Below the pieces are notes generated by a model. That model made no database searches. It saw nothing but the letters and a program-made list of their open reading frames with translations, and had not been told where the DNA came from. From Treponema sp. (GTDB taxonomy: Bacteria; Spirochaetota; Spirochaetia; Treponematales; Breznakiellaceae), in contig JAISAN010000020.1 of assembly GCA_031266635.1 (NCBI GenBank), forward strand, positions 1 to 6,542: 6,542 nucleotides of DNA, given 5' to 3'. The position numbers and the translations under genes are program-made. Of the stretch, positions 1-5,480 are shown one piece after another (within the stretch, counting starts at the first letter, position 1; every line of letters starts with the position of its first letter).

Positions 1-42
1 TTTTTACCCCTTAAATGCCTGAAAAGTCGAAATACCCGCAAC

Positions 43-387
43 TCATACGAACAGGGCGTAGTAGAGAGCTTCAAGTAGAGGATCGGTTATGGGCATAGCT
101 GTAAAAACAGGGTCTGGGGATGAGTAGTGAAAGAGCGTTATTCTTGTCTTCATTATAACAGCACCGCCTTCGGCATAGGAATTCTCCGAGTGCACAAAAT
201 ATTCGTTATCACGATTCGATGTATTAATACAACAAATGTAGCTGTACAACATCGGTGATATTCCGTCCACGAAACCAACATCCACATCTACTGGAAAGGC
301 GCCCCGTAATACGTACACTTTCCTGTTATCGGCAGGGAGTACAATTTCCCCGGTCGCGGGAATGTCAAATACTTGAATGTTATTCAT
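43..387 (-). CDS. Hypothetical protein, 114 aa, family not recognised
   Basis: I do not recognise this protein and assign no function. The frame is open for a few codons further upstream, but the ATG at 387 is the better start: AAGGAG lies 6 bases before it, and the longer version would place that ribosome binding site inside the coding sequence. The product has no signal peptide and no clear membrane segment. The first 45 residues look beta-rich (runs such as EIVLPA, KVYVLRG, DVDVGFV). There is a Cys-Cys pair at residues 52-53, and the C-terminus is hydrophobic (LLEALYYALFV). A good promoter sits 50-80 bases upstream, so this is probably a real, separately transcribed gene. Base composition is intermediate between the AT-rich toxin module and the GC-rich genes to the right. 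Confidence is moderate that it is coding. Confidence 0.6.
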   Translation of the reverse strand: MNNIQVFDIPATGEIVLPADNRKVYVLRGAFPVDVDVGFVDGISPMLYSYICCINTSNRDNEYFVHSENSYAEGGAVIMKTRITLFHYSSPDPVFTAMPITDPLLEALYYALFV

Positions 388-439
388 CCTGGTCTCCTTC
401 AAATCGTGCTATTATGGAACATACGTCCATACAGTTGAT

Positions 440-468
440 ATTATACATCACATATCATACAAATGCAA
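440..468 (-). promoter_or_regulatory. Sigma-70-type promoter for the 114-aa hypothetical gene
   Basis: On the minus strand a perfect -10 box TATAAT (445-440) lies 17 bases from a weaker -35 box TTGCAT (468-463). Transcription would begin near 433, giving a leader of about 45 bases before the ATG at 387. A short inverted repeat, TGATAT/ATATCA (arms 436-441 and 452-457), overlaps the -10 region and could be a repressor site. Spacing and -10 are seen directly; promoter activity is inferred. Confidence 0.55.
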
Positions 469-488
469 GGAAAAAAAGACAAAAAGGG

Positions 489-662
489 GGAATTTCCAGC
501 TATTCTTCCACACGAAAACGGTTTACATACACCGGGTCGTTGAAGGTAATGGCGCTCAACAGAATATCCCAGCCAAAACCCCGCCCGAGCCGCTGTAAGG
601 CCCGGTTTGTCAGGCAGGACAAAAAAGCATAAACAGCCTCGTTATGCGATGTATGTTTGGTT
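489..662 (-). pseudogene. Gene remnant whose end resembles the Gfo/Idh/MocA dehydrogenase
   Basis: A minus-strand frame without any ATG or GTG near its beginning runs open from about 676, overlapping the toxin gene's 3' end, to a TAG at 502-500. Its last residues read TFNDPVYVNRFRVEE, followed after the stop by LEIPPF. The intact dehydrogenase at 2491-1409 has TFGGPVYVKRFRAEEWSEIPLL at residues 273-294. In nucleotides, 489-548 matches 1617-1676 at about 45 of 60 positions without a gap, and the stop replaces the Trp codon (TGG to TAG). The part upstream of 548 (reading ...HNEAVYAFLSCL...GRGFGWDILLSA) does not align with the dehydrogenase and is not recognised. The segment therefore looks like a decayed paralogue fragment or recombination scar and not a working gene. 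Confidence 0.5.
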
Positions 663-1058
663 TCAATATATGACCTTTAATCCGTCTTCTTTATATAATC
701 CCATATTTTTATCTACGCTAATCAATATAAAATCATTCCATATCGCTTCCCATATTAAAAACCTGTCAAACGGGTCTCTATGATACATTGGCAATTTATA
801 ATTTGTTATTACGTTATTATTATCAATATCCTTGCACAAATAATAACTATTATTTAGTTCCTCAAAAAAGTCATCGGGGGTTCCGCCGTTAAGGAATAAT
901 TTTTCCAACCCATACTTTATGGATATTTCCCATAAACTTATGGGACTATAATAAATATCATTATCTTCATTCAATAGTATTGATTTTATTTCTTTTGATA
1001 ATTTATGGGTTTCCAAAAATGACCACAATAAAATATGTGTATCCACCAGGTAATTCAT
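663..1058 (-). CDS. vapC: PIN-domain toxin of a VapBC-type toxin-antitoxin module
   Basis: This is a 131-aa PIN-domain protein, normal length for VapC toxins, which are Mg-dependent ribonucleases that cut RNA to stop growth. The expected acidic residues are present: Asp6 in MNYLVDTH, Glu44 in SLWEIS, Asp95 and Asp98 in the family signature HRDPFDRFLI (residues 93-102), and Asp116 in ILISVDK. The active site therefore looks complete and the toxin probably functional. The start ATG overlaps the antitoxin stop (ATGA, 1058-1055), which together with a weak ribosome binding site suggests translation coupled to the antitoxin. The gene is strikingly AT-rich; the stretch 961-1020 has only 12 G or C in 60 bases, in contrast to the dehydrogenase gene next door. 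That points to horizontal acquisition. The RNA target cannot be told from the sequence. Confidence 0.9.
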   Translation of the reverse strand: MNYLVDTHILLWSFLETHKLSKEIKSILLNEDNDIYYSPISLWEISIKYGLEKLFLNGGTPDDFFEELNNSYYLCKDIDNNNVITNYKLPMYHRDPFDRFLIWEAIWNDFILISVDKNMGLYKEDGLKVIY

Positions 1059-1294
1059 AAATTTACCAACTCTTCATCAGTCATTGAAAAATCAGCCGCA
1101 AATTTTACCGACATCTTGCCTTCCAAAGTACCCAATTGCCTTTTTTGGCTTTTTTTCCATTTTGCGTATGGAATTATTACCGCGATAGTCTTTTTTTTCC
1201 TGCCATATACAATAGCCACTTCATTTCCGGCCTCAACGTCCTTTAGAACGGAAGAAAAATGAGTTTTCGCCTCTGCCGATTGGAATGTTTTCAT
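1055..1294 (-). CDS. Phd/YefM-family antitoxin partner of the PIN toxin
   Basis: This 79-aa antitoxin begins MKTFQSAEAKTHFSSVL, the usual N-terminal DNA-binding pattern of Phd/YefM proteins. The middle (AIVYGRKKKTIAVIIPY) is the rest of that fold. The tail, RQLGTLEGKMSVKFAADFSMTDEELVNL, has the form common to antitoxins paired with HRDPFDR-type PIN toxins, and such tails wrap around and block the toxin. The frame is open for 26 more codons upstream, but the ATG at 1294 is the right start because it begins the conserved domain and a consensus promoter lies within the longer frame. It overlaps the toxin gene by 4 bases. Autoregulation by antitoxin binding at the promoter is usual in the family, and a direct repeat at 1315-1331 could be the operator. 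Confidence 0.9.
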   Translation of the reverse strand: MKTFQSAEAKTHFSSVLKDVEAGNEVAIVYGRKKKTIAVIIPYAKWKKSQKRQLGTLEGKMSVKFAADFSMTDEELVNL

Positions 1295-1300
1295 ATTTCC

Positions 1301-1329
1301 ATTATAGCATAGTAGGTCAAGTTGGTCAA
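1301..1329 (-). promoter_or_regulatory. Near-consensus promoter of the toxin-antitoxin operon
   Basis: The minus strand carries TTGACC (1329-1324) as -35, a 17-base spacer, and a perfect TATAAT (1306-1301) as -10, preceded by TGC, which makes it an extended -10 element. The antitoxin ATG starts only 6 bases after the -10 box, so transcription would begin at or within a base or two of the start codon. The predicted mRNA is therefore leaderless or nearly so. The GGA just before the ATG could not serve as a ribosome binding site on such a transcript. Confidence 0.7.
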
Positions 1330-1331
1330 GT
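1315..1331. repeat. Two direct copies of an 8-mer, 9-bp period, in the toxin-antitoxin promoter
   Basis: On the plus strand GGTCAAGT occurs at 1315-1322 and again at 1324-1331. The left copy lies in the promoter spacer and the right copy covers the -35 box. A tandem site of this kind, nearly one helical turn apart, fits binding by an antitoxin dimer or tetramer for autoregulation. The repeat is seen; the operator role is inferred. Confidence 0.5.
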
Positions 1332-1362
1332 AAATTCCCGTGTTTTTCAATGGAGTTATCCA

Positions 1363-1391
1363 GAAACTTCAAACCGAAGGCTTGAGGTTTC
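1363..1391. other. Imperfect inverted repeat after the dehydrogenase gene
   Basis: Ten-base arms (1363-1372 and 1382-1391, GAAACTTCAA with TTGAGGTTTC) pair at all positions but one, around a 9-base loop. The repeat lies 18 bases past the dehydrogenase stop, where a transcript end is expected. There is no U-run on either strand, so this is not a classical intrinsic terminator. The odd pair is a G-U wobble in a plus-strand RNA but a C-A mismatch in a minus-strand RNA. Confidence 0.35.
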
Positions 1392-1408
1392 CGAACAACT
1401 CTAATATC

Positions 1409-2491
1409 CTAATCCTTCAACGGCTCCGGCCGGGGGCAGGAACTTTTCGGTTCGTAATATTTACCTGTGGCGGAGGCGTCGTGGATGCCGTGCATCAGGT
1501 CCAGTACATGGAAGGCCAGCTCGCCGGAGGCCCGGTGGGGCTTACCTTTGACGATGGCCTCCGCCATGTCGGTTATACCCAGGCCCCGGCTGTTTTCGGG
1601 GTAATTTTTCAGCAGGGGGATCTCCGACCATTCCTCCGCGCGGAAACGTTTTACGTACACCGGGCCGCCGAAGGTGTTGGGGTCCGGGACGCGAAGGGTC
1701 CCTTCGGTTCCGTAGATTTCGATAAAGGGCAGGGTGTGGGAATAGACCTCAAAACTCGCGATAATGGTTCCCACCGCACCGGAGGCAAAATCAAGGATCC
1801 CGGCGATATGGGTGGGAACTTCAACTTTGATGGTTTTGCCGTTTAGGGGCTCGCTGGTAATGGTCCGGGTTTTGATTCCCGTTTTCGCCGAACCGCAGAC
1901 CCGGACTGCCGGGCCCAGGAGGTTCACCAGGGCGGTGAGATAATAGGGGCCCATGTCGAACATGGGACCGCCCCCGGTCTGGTAGTAGAATTCCGGGGCC
2001 GGATGCCAATGCTCGTGGCCGTGGTTCATCACAAAAGCCGTGGCGGACAGGGGCTGGCCTATCCAACCTTCGTCAATGAGTTTGCGGCAGGTCTGAATCC
2101 CCGCGCCCAGGAAGGTATCCGGCGCGCCCCCGACCCGCACTTTTTTTGCCGCCGCGGTTTTCAGAAGTTCCGCCGCCTCTTCCCGTTTAACGCAGAGGGG
2201 TTTTTCATTGTACACATGCTTCCCCGCTTTTAGCGCCGCCAGGGCAACTTCAAAGTGATACTGCGGCTGGGTCAGGTTAAGGACTATATCCACCTCCGGG
2301 TCTTTGACCAGATCGCCGATACTTTTGACCGCCCGGACATGGTAGTCCGCCGCCGCTTTTTCCGCCCGCTCCGCGATTAGATCCGTTACCGCTGTTAGCG
2401 TTACCCGTTTACCGAACATACCGGTCAGATTGTCCAGATATATGCCGCTGATCTTGCCGATTCCCGCAATGCCGATACGCTGCTTAGCCAT
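1409..2491 (-). CDS. Gfo/Idh/MocA-family NAD(P)-dependent oxidoreductase
   Basis: This 360-aa protein has the usual length and order of the family. An N-terminal Rossmann fold has the dinucleotide-binding loop GIAGIGKIS (residues 7-15), and the conserved EKP (96-98) provides the catalytic Lys97. The C-terminal substrate domain contains GGGPMFDMGPYYLT (173-186). Most relatives have Gly-x-His here, with His as the second catalytic residue; this protein has Tyr183 at that place, as in the subgroup with the DMGPYYL pattern. Such enzymes oxidise or reduce a hydroxyl of a sugar, inositol or glycoside. The exact substrate cannot be told. The start ATG shares one base with the stop of the ThuA-like gene (TGATG), and AAGGGG lies 8 bases before it, so the two are one translationally coupled operon. 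Part of the coding sequence (1617-1676) recurs as a remnant at 489-548. Confidence 0.93.
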   Translation of the reverse strand: MAKQRIGIAGIGKISGIYLDNLTGMFGKRVTLTAVTDLIAERAEKAAADYHVRAVKSIGDLVKDPEVDIVLNLTQPQYHFEVALAALKAGKHVYNEKPLCVKREEAAELLKTAAAKKVRVGGAPDTFLGAGIQTCRKLIDEGWIGQPLSATAFVMNHGHEHWHPAPEFYYQTGGGPMFDMGPYYLTALVNLLGPAVRVCGSAKTGIKTRTITSEPLNGKTIKVEVPTHIAGILDFASGAVGTIIASFEVYSHTLPFIEIYGTEGTLRVPDPNTFGGPVYVKRFRAEEWSEIPLLKNYPENSRGLGITDMAEAIVKGKPHRASGELAFHVLDLMHGIHDASATGKYYEPKSSCPRPEPLKD

Positions 2492-3222
2492 CAGTACATC
2501 CCCTTTTCATTCGTAAAATCTTTTATCGAAAGGCCCCGCTCCACCGCGATGCGCTTGCCCTTCGCGGCCCAGAGGATCCCCCGCTTCATCAGTTCCCAGG
2601 CTTCGGGAATATCAAACACGTCATTATGATGACCCAGGGCATTATAATATACCCGGCCGTGGCCCCACCTGCGGGTCCACACCTGGGGCACATCCACCTC
2701 CCCGTTGGCCGCGTGATACCAATTCACCGTGGGGAACCTGGTGGTCGCCAACACCTCGTTGGCGGGGTCCACATGCAGATAATACTGCTCCGATGACACG
2801 TCAAAATCTTTGATCCCTTCGGCCAGGGGATTGGACCTGGCGGTGATGTTCACCCGGTATTTAACGCCGTCACAGCCCGGATGGGCCACCCAGTTCGCGC
2901 CGGTGATAAACTGCCAGAGCACGTTGTTCCTGAAGGCGTCGCACATGCCCCCATGACAACCCGCAAGCCCCACCCCGGAACCAATCGCTTCCGCCAGGGG
3001 TTCAAAAAAAGGCTTGGGGAGATTTTCGTTACACATGGTCCAGATCGGGATAAAAAGATCCTGGGCCATAAGCCGTTCCTTGTCCTCCAGCACCGCAACG
3101 GTCTCTTCCACAGAAACTTCAAAGTTTTCAGATTCAAGGAATTTCTTAAACCGTTCCGTAATGAGTTTCGGCTCGTGGCCGTCCCATCCGCCGCACAAAA
3201 TCAAGGCCTTTTCTTTCGGCAT
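2491..3222 (-). CDS. ThuA-like (trehalose-utilisation type) protein
   Basis: This 243-aa protein matches the ThuA-like domain, a class I glutamine-amidotransferase-like fold found in carbohydrate operons. Visible landmarks are GGWDGHEPK at residues 11-19, GLAGCHGGMCDAFR at 85-98 (the nucleophile-elbow region with Cys89-His90), YLHVDP at 148-153, and RRWGHGRVYYNALGHHNDVF at 184-203, near the C-terminal end of the domain. No signal peptide is present, so it is cytoplasmic. The start is supported by GAGAGG about 6 bases before the ATG. ThuA proteins are genetically linked to sugar catabolism together with Gfo/Idh/MocA dehydrogenases, and recent work connects relatives with 3-keto-sugar processing. 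Its fusion-tight coupling to the dehydrogenase supports a joint role, although the substrate stays unknown. No transporter or hydrolase for the sugar is in the window. Confidence 0.9.
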   Translation of the reverse strand: MPKEKALILCGGWDGHEPKLITERFKKFLESENFEVSVEETVAVLEDKERLMAQDLFIPIWTMCNENLPKPFFEPLAEAIGSGVGLAGCHGGMCDAFRNNVLWQFITGANWVAHPGCDGVKYRVNITARSNPLAEGIKDFDVSSEQYYLHVDPANEVLATTRFPTVNWYHAANGEVDVPQVWTRRWGHGRVYYNALGHHNDVFDIPEAWELMKRGILWAAKGKRIAVERGLSIKDFTNEKGMY

Positions 3223-3252
3223 AGCAACCTCTCTATTTTTTTAAGGACTTCG

Positions 3253-3267
3253 CGGACCTGCGGTCCG
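3253..3267. repeat. Small perfect hairpin upstream of the ThuA-like gene
   Basis: CGGACC and GGTCCG (3253-3258 and 3262-3267) pair around a 3-base loop, 31 bases before the ThuA-like start. No U-run follows on either strand. It could be a short palindromic repeat, a leader structure or an operator. The 114-base gap between the permease and this gene holds no convincing consensus promoter. Confidence 0.35.
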
Positions 3268-3306
3268 GGTCCATAAAGTAACCGGCTTTGCGGACAGACA
3301 CTCCGG

Positions 3307-3323
3307 AAACCCAACCGGGGTTT
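3307..3323. other. Short hairpin after the permease stop codon
   Basis: AAACCC (3307-3312) pairs with GGGTTT (3318-3323) around a 5-base loop, 14 bases beyond the permease stop. It could mark the 3' end of that transcript, but the minus strand shows no U-run after it, so termination here would be weak. Read-through into the ThuA-like gene is possible. Confidence 0.3.
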
Positions 3324-3336
3324 TCAGAAGTTTCCA

Positions 3337-4632
3337 TCATTTTATAAAGAACCGTAAAATGAAGATCACAAACAGAATCCAGGTTACTATCGTAATGTCC
3401 CTGAATTTTCCTGTCAATGTCTTGAGGATCACATAGGAAAGCAGGCCGTACACAATACCTTCGGCGATGCTGTAGGCAAAGGGCATGATCACTATGGTAA
3501 GGAAGGCGGGGATCCCCTCAGTGGGATCAGAAAAATCAATGTCCGTCACCGCCTTCATCATCAGGAAGCCTACCAGGATCAAGGCCGGCGCGGTGGCCGC
3601 GGTGGGCACCAGGAGGAAGAGGGGCGACAGGAAGAGGGCCACAATGAAAAAGAACGCAGTGGACGCCGAGGTAAGCCCGGTCCGGCCGCCGGCGGCAACT
3701 CCGGCGGTGCTTTCCACATAACTGGTTACGGTGGAAGTTCCCAGCGCGGCCCCCGCGACCGTTCCAATCGCGTCCGCCAGCAGGGCCTGCTTAACCCGGG
3801 GAATATCGCCATTTTTGTTGATGAGCCCCGCCTGGGTACTTACCCCCACCAGCGTACCCACGGTGTCAAAGATATCAACAAAAAGGAAGGTAAAAAATAC
3901 GGTGAAAAACTCAAAACTCAGTACCGATGAAAAATCAAACTTAAAAAACAGGGGCGCCGCAGGAAGGCTCAGGGGTGAAAAGTTCTCCGGGATCGAAGTT
4001 ACCCCCAGGGGGATGCCAATTAGAGTGGTAGCTAAAATGCCGATCAGGATGGAGCCGGGAACCTTGTTGGCGTACAGGACGATGATGATAACAAGGCCGA
4101 TCAGGGCGAGGAGCGCCTTACCGGTGGTAAGGTCCCCCAGGGAAACCAGGGTCGCTTCATTGCCGATGATTATCCCCGCGTTCCCAAAACCGATGAGGGC
4201 GATGAAAAGGCCTATCCCCACCGAAACCGCTTTTTTCAGGTTGGCCGGAATGGCCTTGACAATAGCTTCCCGGACATTAAAAAAGGAAAGAATAACAAAA
4301 AGGATCCCTTCGAGGAATACCGCGGTTAAGGCGATCTGCCAGGAATACTTCATGCCAATCACCACGGTATAGGTAAAGAAGGCGTTCAGGCCCATGCCGG
4401 GGGCCAGGGCCACCGGCAGATTTGCCGCCAGGGCCATAACCAGGGTTGCGATGGCCGAAGAAATTACCGTGGCGGTAAACACCGCTCCCGGCGTCATGCC
4501 CTTGCCTATACTGCCCAGCATCTCCGGATTTACCGCGAGAATATAAGCCATCGTTAAAAAAGTGGTGAGACCCGCAAAGATCTCCCGCTGGAAGGTAGTG
4601 CCATGCTCACGGAGCTTAAAAAACTTTTCCAT
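3337..4632 (-). CDS. NCS2-family (AzgA/PbuG-type) purine base permease
   Basis: This 431-aa inner-membrane protein is a purine base:proton symporter of the AzgA-like branch of the nucleobase permeases; relatives carry guanine, hypoxanthine or adenine. It is rich in hydrophobic segments over its whole length, and length agrees with the family. Signature stretches are FAGLTTFLTMAYIL near residues 19-32, APGMGLNAFF at 77-86, DIFDTVGTL at 253-261, and TSTVTSYVESTAGVAAGGRTGLTS at 299-322, which includes the substrate-site Glu307 region. EGIPAFLTIVIMPFAYSIAEGI (372-393) is also typical. AGGGGG lies 7 bases before the ATG. The gene is preceded by a spacer with two hairpins and is likely a unit of its own. 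Choice among guanine, hypoxanthine and adenine cannot be made from sequence alone. Confidence 0.95.
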   Translation of the reverse strand: MEKFFKLREHGTTFQREIFAGLTTFLTMAYILAVNPEMLGSIGKGMTPGAVFTATVISSAIATLVMALAANLPVALAPGMGLNAFFTYTVVIGMKYSWQIALTAVFLEGILFVILSFFNVREAIVKAIPANLKKAVSVGIGLFIALIGFGNAGIIIGNEATLVSLGDLTTGKALLALIGLVIIIVLYANKVPGSILIGILATTLIGIPLGVTSIPENFSPLSLPAAPLFFKFDFSSVLSFEFFTVFFTFLFVDIFDTVGTLVGVSTQAGLINKNGDIPRVKQALLADAIGTVAGAALGTSTVTSYVESTAGVAAGGRTGLTSASTAFFFIVALFLSPLFLLVPTAATAPALILVGFLMMKAVTDIDFSDPTEGIPAFLTIVIMPFAYSIAEGIVYGLLSYVILKTLTGKFRDITIVTWILFVIFILRFFIK

Positions 4633-4665
4633 AAAATCCCCCTTTTAGAACATAAGATAAGAACT

Positions 4666-4703
4666 GAGGCTGTTCCAAAACTTCAGTTTGAAACAGCAAC
4701 CTC
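4666..4703 (-). promoter_or_regulatory. Long palindromic hairpin in the permease leader
   Basis: In a minus-strand RNA, GAGG (4703-4700) pairs with CCTC (4669-4666), a 3-base bulge follows, CUGUUUC (4696-4690) pairs with GGAACAG (4676-4670), and AAAC/GUUU extends the stem to a small loop. One pair is U-G in the minus RNA but would be a C-A mismatch in a plus-strand RNA, which favours the minus strand as the one that folds. The unit lies 33 bases before the permease ATG. It may be a leader RNA element or a dispersed palindromic repeat. A TTGGAA/TATGTT pair with an 18-base spacer overlaps its left arm and could be a weak promoter. Confidence 0.4.
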
Positions 4704-4707
4704 AACT

Positions 4708-4736
4708 ACCCCCGCCTTTTGAGCAAAAGCGGGGGT
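4708..4736. terminator. Strong GC-rich hairpin after the DinB gene, no U-run
   Basis: ACCCCCGC (4708-4715) pairs with GCGGGGGT (4729-4736), and after one bulged base TTTT pairs with AAAA around a 4-base loop. This 12-bp stem lies 42 bases past the DinB-family stop and 75 bases before the permease start. That is the place for a terminator of the DinB gene. However, neither strand has a U-run after the stem, so it may slow polymerase or protect a 3' end and not terminate by itself. Confidence 0.45.
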
Positions 4737-4778
4737 GAAAAACCTTAAGCGCCGGGGTGCCGTTTACATCATGGAAGT

Positions 4779-5321
4779 TTAACTTTCCTGGTCCGCCAAA
4801 AACCGGACATTGATCCCCGAATAATCATTGTCTATCTTGAGTTCGTCGAAGATCTGGGAAATCTGGCCCCGGTGGTGGGTTCCGTGGGCGCTCAAATTAT
4901 GCAGCATAAAGTACAGGGGTACGGCAGCGGGGTTTCCCCCGTACCAGCTAAGCTTCACCGGCGCGCTAAAATCCCCCTCTTCCAGAAGGCCAGTAAAATC
5001 TACCAGCAGATCATCAAGCCGTTCCTGAAGCGCCCCCAGGTCTTTCCATTGGGCTTCGCTCAGCTGGTCTTCCGGGAGTTTAAAATCCTCCAGGGAGGCA
5101 AGAAGTTTCTGAACTGCGTCCTTGTCCGCCAGGGCGTCCTTAAACATTTTCAGGAAAAAACCGGTTCCCCCCAGAATATGACGAAAAAGACCGGAAAGGC
5201 TCCCATAGTAGCTCCCCCGGTCTTTTTCCCGATCCTCATTGGACATGGCGTTCAGAAGCGAACATACGTTTTTATTCGCCTCCCGGTTGTATTTTGCCCA
5301 CAGCAAACAAACATCTTTCAT
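4779..5321 (-). CDS. DinB-family putative metal-binding protein
   Basis: This 180-aa protein has the size of DinB/YfiT-like four-helix proteins. The family's three metal-binding histidines are visible: His48 in GLFRHILGG, and His146 and His150 in HNLSAHGTHHRGQI (residues 141-154). They usually bind one divalent metal, and many relatives act as small-thiol transferases or have no known reaction. No signal peptide or membrane segment is seen, so it is cytoplasmic. The frame is open for 17 codons further upstream, but the ATG at 5321 is preferred: GAGAGG sits 8 bases upstream, the conserved helix begins directly with MKDVCLLWAKYNREANKNV, and the longer frame would run through the probable promoter. 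The name DinB here refers to the Bacillus damage-inducible family and not to the E. coli DNA polymerase IV gene. Confidence 0.88.
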   Translation of the reverse strand: MKDVCLLWAKYNREANKNVCSLLNAMSNEDREKDRGSYYGSLSGLFRHILGGTGFFLKMFKDALADKDAVQKLLASLEDFKLPEDQLSEAQWKDLGALQERLDDLLVDFTGLLEEGDFSAPVKLSWYGGNPAAVPLYFMLHNLSAHGTHHRGQISQIFDELKIDNDYSGINVRFLADQES

Positions 5322-5336
5322 GGCTCTGCCCTCTCT

Positions 5337-5352
5337 TGGTATTGTAATACCA
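5337..5352. promoter_or_regulatory. 16-bp perfect palindrome, possible operator of the DinB-family gene
   Basis: TGGTATT and AATACCA form 7-bp arms around GT (5337-5352). The palindrome covers the probable -10 box of the DinB-family gene and lies just before its ribosome binding site, a place where a dimeric repressor would block transcription. The symmetry is seen directly; the regulator is unknown and not encoded in the window. Confidence 0.45.
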
Positions 5353-5372
5353 CAAGCCGGGGAAATGTACAA
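5344..5372 (-). promoter_or_regulatory. Possible promoter of the DinB-family gene
   Basis: TTGTAC (5372-5367) and TATTAC (5349-5344) are 17 bases apart on the minus strand. Both boxes match the sigma-70 consensus only partly. The position, between a strong terminator and the ATG at 5321 with a leader of about 15 bases, makes sense for a separate transcript. Confidence 0.4.
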
Positions 5373-5402
5373 CGGATTTCATCGAATCTTTCATATTTCC
5401 AG

Positions 5403-5453
5403 AAAAAAAACAGGGCCGCCCCGGAGGTTTTTGCAAACCCCCGGGACAGCCCC
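5403..5453 (-). terminator. Intrinsic terminator of the hydrogenase operon
   Basis: On the minus strand a long GC-rich stem (GGGGC ... CCCGG, GGTTT, loop GCAA, AAACC, CCGGG ... GCCC), with small internal mismatches, is followed directly by eight T residues (5410-5403). It begins 28 bases after the hydrogenase stop. This is the clearest terminator in the window and separates the hydrogenase from the DinB-family gene. Confidence 0.9.
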
Positions 5454-5480
5454 ATCTTTGAATCGCGGTATTGCCGCCAG

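Noticed and set aside
470..495. Intrinsic terminator after the toxin gene and remnant
   Set aside because: The minus strand has two T-runs here, but the only preceding inverted repeat has 4-base arms with a one-base loop, too short for a stable stem.
663..1310. Complete insertion sequence or transposon carrying the toxin-antitoxin module
   Set aside because: There is no transposase, and no matching inverted ends or short target duplication were found at the borders.
1340..1846. Long plus-strand open frame opposite the dehydrogenase gene
   Set aside because: It mirrors the GC-rich codons of the well-supported dehydrogenase on the other strand, starts in the intergenic region without a ribosome binding site, and resembles no known protein.
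3239..3280. Tiny 13-codon frame (MDPDRRSAKSLKK) just before the ThuA-like gene
   Set aside because: It has no ribosome binding site and includes the short hairpin at 3253-3267. Nothing suggests a leader peptide, such as runs of one regulatory amino acid.
3731..4372. 213-codon plus-strand open frame opposite the permease gene
   Set aside because: The minus-strand frame encodes an unmistakable NCS2 permease. The plus-strand product is a low-information string rich in Pro, Arg and Thr, typical of an antisense shadow.
4633..4778. Purine riboswitch before the purine permease
   Set aside because: The conserved core and loop sequences of that class could not be found; only two simple hairpins are visible.
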